Shown here in pieces: positions 34,794 to 42,566 of a stretch of DNA of 64,000 nt. Both the position numbers and the translations under genes were made by a program. The stretch's first letter is position 1, and every line of letters starts with the position of its first letter. Location: positions 85,093-149,092 of IMG/VR virus record IMGVR_UViG_3300020190_004843; one strand, 5' to 3'. The notes beneath the pieces are model-generated. The model made no database searches. It was not told the DNA's origin and saw only the letters and a list, made by a program, of their open reading frames with translations. Source of the DNA: a virus.

Positions 34794-37700
34794 ATGAAAA
34801 AAACAATCATGATGTCACTTTTATCCTTGTTCGTGACTCTCACATCTTTCGGGCAAATCACAACTTCTGCCCTGTCTGGTGTGGTGAAAAATGAAAAAGG
34901 AGATGCTTTAGTGGGAGCGTCAGTACACGTAGTTCACCAACCAACTGGTTCTGAATATCGTGCTACTACAAACAAAGTGGGTATCTTCACCCTTCCTGCT
35001 GTGCGTCCTGGTGGTCCTTATGTGGTTCACGTCTCGAACGTGGGTTATAAAAAGGAAGAACTTATCGATATCAACACAAACCTTGGTATTACAACTACCT
35101 TGAATATTGTGTTGATTGAAGATGCTAAGGTCTTGTCCGAAGTAGTTGTTAGTACAAACAGAAACAACGTTTTCAGTAAGGACAGAACAGGTTCGTCTCA
35201 GCAGTTTGGTAGAAGGGAACTTACTTCTGTTCCCATCACTGGTGCGAGAACAATTGACGGAATCACAAAGTACAACCCGATGGGTGACGGTCGTTCATTC
35301 GGAGCTGCTGATAGCAGACTGAACAATTTCACTATTGACGGTTCTCAGTTCAACAATGGCTTCGGTCTTGGTTCTTCAGCTCAGGCTGGTGGTAGAACCG
35401 GTTCGACTGCAATCTCTTTGGATGCGATTGACCAACTTCAAATCAACGTAGCTCCATTTGACATTCGTCAGAGTGGTTTTGTTGGTGCGGGTATCAACGC
35501 TGTAACAAGAAGTGGTACTAACAAAGTTGAAGGTTCTTATTATCAGTTCAACAGAGACAACCAACGTTATGTTGGTAACAACGCAAAAGGAACGACTGTA
35601 ACAGCTTCCAAGTTCGAAGAAACAACAAGAGGTTTTAGATTGGGTGCTCCAATTATCAAAAACAAATTATTCATTTTTGGTAACTACGAAACACTAGAAA
35701 AAACTGAACCTGGTACAACTTGGATTTCACAAGGTTCACCTTTGGCTGGTTCTCAAATCTCAAGAGTTTTGTATTCTGATATGAAAACTCTTTCAGATTT
35801 TATGAGAACAAATTTTAATTATGAGACGGGTCCTTGGGAAGGGTACAACAACTCAAATAAGTCTGAGAAATTTCTCGTGAGAGCAGATTGGAACATCAAC
35901 GACAAACACAAATTGACAGCTCGTTATGTGTGGCACAACTCTGATGCGGAAATCAACATTTCCAATTCTCAGTCAGCAGGTGCTGGTAACAGAACCACAC
36001 AATTTAACGCGATGTCTTTCAAGAATAGTGGTTATATCATAATGGATAACACACGTTCAAGTGTCTTGGAGTTGAATTCAAAGTTCTCCAACACTGTTCA
36101 CAACAATTTGATTGTTGGTTATGACAAACAAATTGAAAATAGAGCATATTTGGCAAAGATGTTTCCAACTATTGACATAATGAACGGTACCGCGACCTAC
36201 ACTTCGGTAGGTTTCGACCCATTCACACCAAGTAACAAGTTGGATTACAACACTTTCCACATTACAAATAACTTGACCAAGTTTATGGACAAGCATACAT
36301 TTGTGGCTGGTGTAAATTTTGAAAAATATCGTTCTAATAACTTATTCTATCCCGCTTCAAACGGTGTGTATATCTTCAATTCTCTTGCAGATTTTTACAC
36401 AGCTGCTAATCAATCATTAGCAAACGGTGGTAGACCTTCAACTCTTGCTCCTGCAAGATTCCAACTTCGCTATTCAGCACTTCCTGGTGGAATCGAACCA
36501 TTGCAAGTTTTGAAAACATCTCGACTTGACCTTTATGTTCAGGATGAGTATCAGTACAACGCTAACTTGAAACTTACTGGTGGTTTGAGAGTAGCTGTTA
36601 TTGGGTTCGAAAACACAGCACTCGAAAACAAAGCTGTTACAGCAATGACTTTCGCTGGTGGTGAGAAATTCAATACAAGTGTATTACCAAAAACTCAGGT
36701 TCTTTTCGAACCAAGATTTGGTTTTAACTACAATCACAAAGGTCAGAATGATTTACAAGTAAGAGGTGGTTCAGGTGTATTCACAGGAAGACCTCCTTAT
36801 GTATTTGTATCTAATCAAGTGGGTAATAATGGTGTTTTGACAGGATTTATTGATGTATCAGGTCCGGCAGCTGCAAACTACGGTTTCACAGCTAACCCTA
36901 ACCAATACTTTATCCCCTCTACACCAACGCTTCCTTCTACTTTTGACTTAGCTTTTACTGATCCTAACTACAAGTTCCCTCAAGTATGGAAATCCAACCT
37001 TGCTGCAGACAAGAAGTTACCATACGGATTTATTGGAACCGTAGAACTTATGTACAACAGATTTGTAAACGCTGTTCATTACTACAATGCTAACTTGGAT
37101 GTTCCTGTGGGAGTATTCAATGGTCCTGACAAAAGACCCGTATTCGCAAGAAACGATGCTGGCGTAAGAGTAAATGACAACGTATCAATGGGTGCAGTTT
37201 TAACAAACAGAAACGGAGCGTTTAACACATCCGCAACTGTGGAGTTAAAATACCCTGTACAGAAAGGTCTTTGGGGTTCACTCGCTTGGACTACATCACT
37301 TTCAAAAGATTACATGAGTGCTGGTTCAATTGCTTCTGGTTCTTGGCAGTCAGCAAGAGCTATCAACGGAAACAATGACCTTCCTTTAGCTTTCTCTGAT
37401 AACTGGATTCCTAACAGAGTTGTTGGTCTTCTTGGTTATAAATTGGAGAATGGTGCAAAGAAAGGCGCTGGCGCTACAACAATCACATTAGGTTATGTAG
37501 GACAACAAGGTAACCCATTCAGCTACTTCGTAGCGGGTGACCTAAACGGTGATAGAGTAAATAACAATGAACTTATCTTTGTTCCAAACAAAGCTACGGA
37601 CATCAAATTTGCTCCATTCACATCAGGTGGTGTATCGTTCACTGAAGCTCAACAACAAGCTGCATTTGACGCATACATCGACCAAGACAAGTATCTCTCT

Positions 37701-38081
37701 ACAAGAAGAGGTCAATACGCTGAGAGAAACGCTCTCACAATCCCAATTTTACAAAGATTTGATATCTCTGTACAACAAGATTTCTTTATTGACATCAAAG
37801 GTAGCAGAAATACATTCCAACTCAGATTGGATATCTTAAACTTCGGAAATATGTTAAACAAAGATTGGGGCGTATCTCAAAGAGCTACAAACCCTGCAAT
37901 CCTTAGCTATTCATCAACTAACACAGCTGGTGAACCTGTCTATAGATTGTCAACTCAACCAATCCTCAACGCAAACGGTACAACTTCTGTAGGTCTCATA
38001 AGAGACACATATCAGTGGAATACTTCAGTGTTTGATGTATGGCAAGGTCAACTCGGTTTAAGATATATCTTCGGAAGATAA
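34794..38081 (+). CDS. TonB-dependent outer-membrane receptor (Oar-like)
   Basis: A complete 1095-residue protein. Residues 1-20 are a signal peptide (MKKTIMMSLLSLFVTLTSFG). About 25-110 form a carboxypeptidase-regulatory-like domain (SGVVKNEKGDALVGASV). About 115-270 form the plug (LNNFTIDGSQFNNGFGL). The rest is a 22-strand-type barrel with alternating aromatic residues, ending LGLRYIFGR as expected for outer-membrane insertion. Without a SusD partner it resembles Oar-type receptors. No TonB box was identified. By eye the gene is less AT-rich than its neighbours and prefers AAC over AAT, suggesting acquisition from a host. The function in a phage is unknown: nutrient uptake, receptor swapping or superinfection exclusion are candidates. 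Confidence 0.85.
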   Translation: MKKTIMMSLLSLFVTLTSFGQITTSALSGVVKNEKGDALVGASVHVVHQPTGSEYRATTNKVGIFTLPAVRPGGPYVVHVSNVGYKKEELIDINTNLGITTTLNIVLIEDAKVLSEVVVSTNRNNVFSKDRTGSSQQFGRRELTSVPITGARTIDGITKYNPMGDGRSFGAADSRLNNFTIDGSQFNNGFGLGSSAQAGGRTGSTAISLDAIDQLQINVAPFDIRQSGFVGAGINAVTRSGTNKVEGSYYQFNRDNQRYVGNNAKGTTVTASKFEETTRGFRLGAPIIKNKLFIFGNYETLEKTEPGTTWISQGSPLAGSQISRVLYSDMKTLSDFMRTNFNYETGPWEGYNNSNKSEKFLVRADWNINDKHKLTARYVWHNSDAEINISNSQSAGAGNRTTQFNAMSFKNSGYIIMDNTRSSVLELNSKFSNTVHNNLIVGYDKQIENRAYLAKMFPTIDIMNGTATYTSVGFDPFTPSNKLDYNTFHITNNLTKFMDKHTFVAGVNFEKYRSNNLFYPASNGVYIFNSLADFYTAANQSLANGGRPSTLAPARFQLRYSALPGGIEPLQVLKTSRLDLYVQDEYQYNANLKLTGGLRVAVIGFENTALENKAVTAMTFAGGEKFNTSVLPKTQVLFEPRFGFNYNHKGQNDLQVRGGSGVFTGRPPYVFVSNQVGNNGVLTGFIDVSGPAAANYGFTANPNQYFIPSTPTLPSTFDLAFTDPNYKFPQVWKSNLAADKKLPYGFIGTVELMYNRFVNAVHYYNANLDVPVGVFNGPDKRPVFARNDAGVRVNDNVSMGAVLTNRNGAFNTSATVELKYPVQKGLWGSLAWTTSLSKDYMSAGSIASGSWQSARAINGNNDLPLAFSDNWIPNRVVGLLGYKLENGAKKGAGATTITLGYVGQQGNPFSYFVAGDLNGDRVNNNELIFVPNKATDIKFAPFTSGGVSFTEAQQQAAFDAYIDQDKYLSTRRGQYAERNALTIPILQRFDISVQQDFFIDIKGSRNTFQLRLDILNFGNMLNKDWGVSQRATNPAILSYSSTNTAGEPVYRLSTQPILNANGTTSVGLIRDTYQWNTSVFDVWQGQLGLRYIFGR

Positions 38082-38103
38082 TATCTTTTTGAATTATTTA
38101 TAG

Positions 38104-38132
38104 AACCCTCACCCTAAAGGTGGGGGTTTTTT
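38104..38132 (+). terminator. Rho-independent terminator of the TonB receptor gene
   Basis: AACCCTCACC-CTAAA-GGTGGGGGTT hairpin followed by T6. Confidence 0.85.
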
Positions 38133-38133
38133 A

Positions 38134-38212
38134 GTAACAAATAATAATGAAAATATGTTACGAACAATCACAGAATTTATTATCTCAAATAAACCCCATA
38201 AGGGGTTTTTTT
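38134..38212 (+). ncRNA. Possible short RNA or terminator pair
   Basis: A second hairpin, AAACCCC-ATA-AGGGGTTTTTTT (38191-38212), stands only 60 nt after the receptor terminator with no gene between. It could be a back-up terminator or end a small RNA of about 60-70 nt. No promoter is evident inside. Confidence 0.35.
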
Positions 38213-38227
38213 GTAACAATAATTTCC

Positions 38228-38235
38228 TATATTTG
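38228..38235 (+). promoter_or_regulatory. Host-type -7 box TATATTTG
   Basis: Exact TAnnTTTG, 16 nt before the ATG at 38252. The nearest upstream TTG is 14 bp away, shorter than usual. Confidence 0.5.
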
Positions 38236-38251
38236 TGACAAAACTACTACC

Positions 38252-38467
38252 ATGTTTATCGACTACGAATCACCAAAGACAACCTCTAAAACTGTATGGT
38301 TCAACGGTGAAACCGAAAAAGGAAAAAAATTTACAATTGTTGCTAATTGGGACGAATGGGATGATTGGACAGCAGATTCATCCGATCTTATGTGGGATGG
38401 AGAAGAGGGAACTGAAGAAGAGTGTCAAGAAATAATTCATGAGTTCCTCAACGAAATAAATGGTTAA
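38252..38467 (+). CDS. Small acidic protein
   Basis: A 71-residue acidic protein rich in Trp, Glu and Asp (WDEWDDWTADSSDLMWDGEE). No family recognised. The start at 38252 is chosen because the longer in-frame reading would run through a terminator hairpin and precede the promoter box. It has its own promoter and terminator, so it is a single-gene early unit. The charge pattern is reminiscent of small inhibitor or DNA-mimic proteins, but that is speculation. Confidence 0.6.
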   Translation: MFIDYESPKTTSKTVWFNGETEKGKKFTIVANWDEWDDWTADSSDLMWDGEEGTEEECQEIIHEFLNEING

Positions 38468-38470
38468 CCC

Positions 38471-38494
38471 AAACCCTCATACGAGGGTTTTTTT
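38471..38494 (+). terminator. Rho-independent terminator
   Basis: AAACCCTC-ATAC-GAGGGTTTTTTT hairpin with T tract. Confidence 0.85.
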
Positions 38495-38500
38495 CAAAAT

Positions 38501-38851
38501 ATGAATAAGGTATATTCTATAATATTTATTCTTTCTGTTTATCTGATTTCTCAAGCATTTACATTTTATCAACTTCAAGGTCACCTATGGAGTAATTGGA
38601 TTAAACGTAATCCTTTTTTAATGGCTCTTATTGGTTTACCAATTGGTTATTTCGTGATTCTCGCTAGTAGAGAGATGGTAAATTTGTATAATGGTGAAAC
38701 TTGGCCGAACAGAATTATCGGGTTCTCGATTGGTGTTATTGTATTCAGTGTTATGGCTTGGTTCATTCTAAAAGAACCGTTGACAACTAAAACTATGGTT
38801 TGTCTATTTTTAAGTTTTGTTATACTTTTGATTCAACTTTTTTGGAAATAA
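38501..38851 (+). CDS. Small membrane protein with four predicted helices
   Basis: A 116-residue protein with hydrophobic segments at about 5-25, 38-56, 71-90 and 95-114, the last pair (AWFILKEPLTTKTMVCLFL) resembling half of a DMT/EamA-type transporter. It starts 6 bp after a terminator with no clear promoter box, so the promoter may lie in or before the hairpin. An inner-membrane role such as holin or transporter cannot be decided. Confidence 0.55.
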   Translation: MNKVYSIIFILSVYLISQAFTFYQLQGHLWSNWIKRNPFLMALIGLPIGYFVILASREMVNLYNGETWPNRIIGFSIGVIVFSVMAWFILKEPLTTKTMVCLFLSFVILLIQLFWK

Positions 38852-38852
38852 T

Positions 38853-38927
38853 GGTCCCGTAGTTAAATGGATATAACTACTGCCTTCTAAGCAGTAATCC
38901 GTGGTTCGATTCCACGCGGGACTACCA
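38853..38927 (+). tRNA. tRNA-Arg (anticodon TCT)
   Basis: Acceptor GGTCCCG pairs with CGGGACT; D-arm, CTTCTAA anticodon loop and GTGGTTCGATTCCAC T-arm are complete, and CCA is encoded. It reads AGA, a common Arg codon in these genes. Confidence 0.92.
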
Positions 38928-38932
38928 TAATA

Positions 38933-38954
38933 AAGGGAGATATCAATCTCCCTT
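38933..38954 (+). terminator. Hairpin after tRNA-Arg
   Basis: AAGGGAGA-TATCAA-TCTCCCTT, followed by a short T-rich stretch. Confidence 0.7.
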
Positions 38955-38960
38955 CCTTTA

Positions 38961-38968
38961 TATTTATA
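38961..38968 (+). promoter_or_regulatory. Late-type promoter box TATTTATA
   Basis: Exact octamer ending 4 nt before the ATG at 38973; leaderless transcript predicted. Confidence 0.65.
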
Positions 38969-38972
38969 CCAT

Positions 38973-40466
38973 ATGAAGTTCATATCAATTTTATTGGGTG
39001 AAGGTAGAAAAGAAGATTTGAGAGCAAAGTATGTCAAATCTATGGACCCTGAAATTTTAGATTGGATTCTTGGCATAAGTGACCTTCAAGATTTTAATCA
39101 CAAATACACTGATTTCGTTTTAAAAACTTTAAACAAGGACAGCGAAGATTTAGATGATGATATTGATGCTGTGATTACAATGTTGAAGTATTTTGACAAA
39201 CATAATTCACAACTCGAAAAAAAAGATATAAATCAATATCAAAGCACATCCGAACTTTTTAAGGTTATCAGACCACTTCAAGAAAAAGAACATCAAAAAG
39301 TTATGGAGTCAAAAGTTGATAGAGTCTACGAGGATGACCAATTTGTTGTTGTAATTCCAAAATCTGAAGAAGCTTCATGTAAGTACGGTGCAGGTACAAG
39401 ATGGTGTACAACATCGAAAAAATCGGGTCACTTTGGTAGATACACATCAGGATCACAACTTTTATTCTACATTATCAATAAAAAAAATTCAAAAAATGGT
39501 AACTACGACAAAGTTGCCGTACATTACGATGATTCAGGTAAAGAGAGTTGGTGGGACACTCAGGATAAATCAATGAATGAAAGAGAAATTGATGTATTCA
39601 AATTTGCATTCTCAGAAATGGTTGATGCAATTCAGGACTACAAAAAGACCCATACAGAAAACACCAAGAACCAATTAATTTATCAAGTTTTTAGCAATTA
39701 CAGAAGATATGACAAACTTGATAGATTCCTTAAAGCTGATACAAAACTAGGTATTTCAATTGATGGGTTTGAAAATATCGAAGGGATGAAAGGACACGCG
39801 ATGGGTGAACTTACGATCTATCTGAAAAAGAATGATGATACGAAGGTTATTGATTCATACTCAATTATGATAGTATATGGGGATTTAATTAACGATCAAA
39901 GATTCCAAAGAAATGTATTCAAAATTGACGTTGGTTTTTCGGGAAACGATCCATCAGAGGAAAATGACTACTTAGACTTGGGAGTGGAGAATTTAGACCT
40001 TAATACTACCATTACTTTAGGCACTGTTGAAAATACCGCAGACAGTATAAGAAAATGGTTGAGTTACAGTGTTAAAAATAAAGTTGAACAGAACCCTGAA
40101 CTACAAAAAAAAGTATCAGGAGGACTTACAGTTTTCACTTCGAGTTATGGATATACTTTTGGAAAAAACAAAGGTTTGATATCAAAACTAGTAAAGTATC
40201 TTGATGCGGGTAAAATTGGGACAAAATTAGATTTCCTCACAGATATTGGTTACCTAAAGAAGGTTGATAGTGATGGTAAAACAAAATACACAAGGGGCGA
40301 TTCCCGATTTGAATCATCTAGAGAACTCAGAGGTCAGCACTCATCGTTTTTTGCTGCTGCGAAGCGAGCAGGTATTTTGAATTATAGAAAAGTTGGAAAA
40401 GAGTTCTTTCTAATCAAAGGACCAAATTTTGAAGATTTCAAATCTGGTAAACTTACAGCACTTTAG
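38973..40466 (+). CDS. Large protein with KYGAGTRWCTT motif, putative virion protein
   Basis: A 497-residue protein. Residues 137-170 hold KYGAGTRWCTTSKKSGHFGR then LLFYIINKK, a Trp-Cys-containing module I associate with uncharacterised large-phage proteins. The N-terminal 100 residues are helical and acidic; the C-terminal 120 include a possible winged-helix-like end. No catalytic assignment is possible. The exact late-type box 4 nt upstream points to late, virion-associated expression. Confidence 0.55.
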   Translation: MKFISILLGEGRKEDLRAKYVKSMDPEILDWILGISDLQDFNHKYTDFVLKTLNKDSEDLDDDIDAVITMLKYFDKHNSQLEKKDINQYQSTSELFKVIRPLQEKEHQKVMESKVDRVYEDDQFVVVIPKSEEASCKYGAGTRWCTTSKKSGHFGRYTSGSQLLFYIINKKNSKNGNYDKVAVHYDDSGKESWWDTQDKSMNEREIDVFKFAFSEMVDAIQDYKKTHTENTKNQLIYQVFSNYRRYDKLDRFLKADTKLGISIDGFENIEGMKGHAMGELTIYLKKNDDTKVIDSYSIMIVYGDLINDQRFQRNVFKIDVGFSGNDPSEENDYLDLGVENLDLNTTITLGTVENTADSIRKWLSYSVKNKVEQNPELQKKVSGGLTVFTSSYGYTFGKNKGLISKLVKYLDAGKIGTKLDFLTDIGYLKKVDSDGKTKYTRGDSRFESSRELRGQHSSFFAAAKRAGILNYRKVGKEFFLIKGPNFEDFKSGKLTAL

Positions 40467-40677
40467 ATAATTTTCGAAAGTAGATATACAGCCCAAAAAA
40501 TAATCCCGCAATACAATACAAAATGAAGTTCGCTTTCCATAAACTTCCTGTCAGTAATATTAGGGAATACTGAACGGCATCGAATCCAAATGGATTGAAA
40601 AACAGTGCCAACATTAAAAATATTTGAGACAGATTCTCTTGAAGAGTTTTCTGCCAAGTGCCCCTGTTTATTTGCAT
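40453..40677 (-). CDS. Small two-helix membrane protein
   Basis: A 74-residue protein with hydrophobic helices at about 18-45 (IFLMLALFFNPFGF) and 50-68 (FILYCIAGLFFGLYIYF). It overlaps the convergent gene end by 14 bp. Family unknown; size and two helices would suit a holin or a small exclusion protein. The frame shift of +1 start at 40684 gives a frame without membrane helices and is rejected. Confidence 0.5.
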   Translation of the reverse strand: MQINRGTWQKTLQENLSQIFLMLALFFNPFGFDAVQYSLILLTGSLWKANFILYCIAGLFFGLYIYFRKLSKVL

Positions 40678-40766
40678 CGTCCATAAATTTTTTGTTTAAA
40701 AGTTATGTCCTCGAACTATATTCTAATATAAATATGGTAAAGGAAAATTATAACAATTAAATTTTC

Positions 40767-40774
40767 TAAATTTG
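40767..40774 (+). promoter_or_regulatory. Host-type -7 box TAAATTTG, 4 nt from ATG
   Basis: Exact TAnnTTTG ending 4 nt before the ATG at 40779. No good -33 box is seen. Confidence 0.5.
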
Positions 40775-40778
40775 CACC

Positions 40779-40970
40779 ATGATAGATATAAAAAAAATTC
40801 TTGATGAACGCGGCTCAGTTCTCAAGTTCGAAGGTGTTGCACCTGAAGGATTTGTTTTAGTTCATGAAAATACTCTTGAACAATTAAAAAATATGGATAT
40901 TTGGCTTGATTGGAAAACTGGAAAAAAAACTATTTTAGATTTAAACAAAAAAAATTTGGATTTGGAATAA
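40779..40970 (+). CDS. Small protein of unknown function
   Basis: A 63-residue protein (MIDIKKILDERGSVLKFEG; then LDWKTGKKTILDLNKK). No family recognised. It has an exact host-type -7 box placed for a leaderless message. It lies just before a tRNA and may share its transcript. Confidence 0.5.
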   Translation: MIDIKKILDERGSVLKFEGVAPEGFVLVHENTLEQLKNMDIWLDWKTGKKTILDLNKKNLDLE

Positions 40971-41002
40971 AAAATTTTATTTTTGCTGTAATTAAAATGA
41001 AC

Positions 41003-41075
41003 GCCCAAGTAGCTCAGCAGGCAGAGCAACTGATTTGTAATCAGTAGGTCGCAGGTTCGATTCCTGTCTTTGGCT
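41003..41075 (+). tRNA. tRNA-Thr (anticodon TGT)
   Basis: GCCCAAG acceptor pairs with CTTTGGC with one mismatch; TTTGTAA anticodon loop and GCAGGTTCGATTCCTGT T-arm are standard. CCA is not encoded. Confidence 0.9.
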
Positions 41076-41094
41076 CACAAAACCCGTTTTTTTT

Positions 41095-41187
41095 ATGATT
41101 TATAACTACAGTATCGAGGTAGAACTTGATCCAAAAGATGTTGACTCAGATGATTGGGATCAACCAAGTGATAATATCACATTTTAA
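41095..41187 (+). CDS. Very small acidic protein
   Basis: A 30-codon frame, MIYNYSIEVELDPKDVDSDD and onward, between a tRNA and a structured RNA. It follows an AACCCGTTTTTTTT stretch. The composition looks protein-like (alternating strand then acidic turn), but no homology can be claimed. Confidence 0.4.
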   Translation: MIYNYSIEVELDPKDVDSDDWDQPSDNITF

Positions 41188-41193
41188 CGGATG

Positions 41194-41273
41194 GTGAACA
41201 TGTTGGTGTAACTGACTGCAGCAGTGAAAGGGAGTCGACCCCGAGGTACTGAATCCCACCAACCACTGTTCAC
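41194..41273 (+). ncRNA. Structured RNA, possibly an atypical tRNA (Cys-like)
   Basis: GTGAACA (41194-41200) pairs perfectly with TGTTCAC (41267-41273), and GTTGGTG pairs with CACCAAC just inside. The interior holds ACTG-ACTGCAG-CAGT, which could be an anticodon arm containing GCA, and GGTACTGAATCCCACC, a T-arm-like segment. It lies in a tRNA cluster but does not fold as a normal cloverleaf. Confidence 0.45.
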
Positions 41274-41311
41274 TTGACATATTTAATTTTTAAATTTATT
41301 TTAAACCTTAA

Positions 41312-41384
41312 GCGGAGGTAGCTCATTTGGTAGAGAGATATCCTTCCAAGGAATATATGACCGGTACGATATTGGTCTCCCGCT
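41312..41384 (+). tRNA. tRNA-Gly (anticodon TCC), with altered acceptor stem
   Basis: D-arm GTAGCTCATTTGGTAGAG, anticodon loop CTTCCAA and T-arm ACCGG-TACGATA-TTGGT are recognisable. The 5' acceptor strand GCGGAG is one base short of its partner CTCCCGC, leaving a bulge; the anticodon stem has one mismatch. It may be decaying, and a second tRNA-Gly(TCC) lies at 49860. Confidence 0.65.
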
Positions 41385-41398
41385 CTAAAATTAAATTT

Positions 41399-41923
41399 AT
41401 GCACAAATTTACCATCATCTTACAAGGACGTGGATCCGAAATAAATCAACACAGAATTAATCCTCAAGAAAGGTCAAAATTAGAACACTTGAATTTACAC
41501 GAGTGTATTTTGGAAGATGTCGCAGATATATTAGATGTTGAAACAGATCAGCTGATTTCTGGCGAATCCCCAATAATTGGTGCTATTCCCGAAAACTCTG
41601 AAATTACAGTATTTGATGAACAAAACGGAACCATATACAAAGAGGAAGTACAGAATATATTGTTTCAAGAATTAAATCATCCTGACTCAGAAATGTTCGA
41701 AATTTATAATCACGATACGGTTTATGCTGAGGACCATGTAAAAGGACAATTTTTCGAAATTGATGTCGCCGATCAGGAACCTTTTAATATTTCAAATCTA
41801 AAAATAAACATTACCGATATTGAAGGTGAGGACTACGTAACGTCGATTCAATATAAAAATTTCGATTTTTCGTTTGGTGATTACCGAAGTAAGGGGGTAC
41901 ATTTTTTCTTGAGCAATGAGTAA
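41399..41923 (+). CDS. Unknown 174-residue protein
   Basis: Starts MHKFTIILQGRGSEINQHRI. The start at 41399 is chosen because an upstream in-frame start would lie inside the tRNA-Gly gene. The protein is acidic and beta-rich with no recognised family. Its stop overlaps the start of the HAD gene by 8 bp, so the two are probably co-translated. Confidence 0.55.
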   Translation: MHKFTIILQGRGSEINQHRINPQERSKLEHLNLHECILEDVADILDVETDQLISGESPIIGAIPENSEITVFDEQNGTIYKEEVQNILFQELNHPDSEMFEIYNHDTVYAEDHVKGQFFEIDVADQEPFNISNLKINITDIEGEDYVTSIQYKNFDFSFGDYRSKGVHFFLSNE

Positions 41924-42308
41924 AACAATTAAAAATCCAACGTTATTTGTCGACATTGATGGTACATTAGTTCAATATCGTAAGTTTAGTGAACTTTCAA
42001 CAGCTGTATTAACACCAATTCAAGAAGTCATTGACACAGTAAACAATTATTATGATGAAGGTGCTGTTGTTGTTATCACCACTGCTCGTCCAAGTACTTA
42101 TGAACTATTTACAAAACAAGAGTTGGAAAAACTTGGTGTAAAGTATCATCAACTTGTGATGAACTTGGGAAGGGGTACAAGAGTAATCTTAAACGATAAG
42201 GATCCAGAAAATCCTGAACTTCCGAGAGCCCTTGGTATAAATTTGAACAGGGATCGGGGGTGGGAGGGACTTGATATATCTGAATTAGTAAATTCCTACG
42301 AAGTTTAA
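41916..42308 (+). CDS. HAD-superfamily phosphatase
   Basis: A 130-residue protein. LFVDIDGTLVQY (about 10-21) is the DxDGT catalytic motif; ITTARPSTYE (about 53-62) supplies the Thr motif, and RGTRVILNDKDP (about 85-96) supplies the distal Asp pair. Small phage HADs of this type resemble the phosphatase half of polynucleotide kinase or 5'-nucleotidases. The substrate is unknown. The stop overlaps the next ATG by one base. Confidence 0.75.
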   Translation: MSKTIKNPTLFVDIDGTLVQYRKFSELSTAVLTPIQEVIDTVNNYYDEGAVVVITTARPSTYELFTKQELEKLGVKYHQLVMNLGRGTRVILNDKDPENPELPRALGINLNRDRGWEGLDISELVNSYEV

Positions 42309-42529
42309 TGGTACAGAGTAGAAGACACGTTGCAAAAACTATAAGTTATCGTATAATCAGCACGTTAATAGGATTTATCATAATGTGGTTTGCAACAGGA
42401 TCTGTCAAAGTTGGTGCAGCATTCAGCGTCATAGAGTTACTTTATAAACCAATCCAATATTACATACACGAACGGGTTTGGTACAAATACATCAAATATG
42501 GTTTGGATAAAAAGAATGAGGCCGAATAA
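42308..42529 (+). CDS. DUF2061 membrane protein
   Basis: A 73-residue protein. RHVAKTISYRIISTLIGFII (about 6-25), then TGSVKVGA and YYIHERVW, match DUF2061, a small predicted inner-membrane family whose role is unknown. Two hydrophobic helices (about 15-30 and 34-50). Translation is coupled to the HAD gene by stop/start overlap. Confidence 0.75.
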   Translation: MVQSRRHVAKTISYRIISTLIGFIIMWFATGSVKVGAAFSVIELLYKPIQYYIHERVWYKYIKYGLDKKNEAE

Positions 42530-42554
42530 TAAGTAGGTTTTTTCTTTTAATGGG

Positions 42555-42562
42555 TATTTATG
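42555..42562 (+). promoter_or_regulatory. Late-type promoter box (TATTTATG variant)
   Basis: One mismatch from TATTTATA, ending 4 nt before the ATG at 42567. Confidence 0.55.
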
Positions 42563-42566
42563 GTAT

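Noticed and set aside
34794-38081. TonB receptor as proof that the contig is chimeric with bacterial chromosome
   Set aside because: A TATTTATA box precedes it and typical phage small genes and tRNAs continue immediately after it, so misassembly is not the simplest reading; read coverage would settle it.
38147-38251. Longer start for the small acidic protein
   Set aside because: The extension would cross a strong terminator hairpin and begin upstream of the TATATTTG box.
40463-40684. Alternative minus-strand frame starting at 40684
   Set aside because: It overlaps the two-helix membrane protein in another frame and lacks its hydrophobic pattern.
41095-41384. Self-splicing intron in the tRNA cluster
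   Set aside because: The tRNAs here are uninterrupted, and the structured RNA shows no conserved group I core elements that I could recognise.
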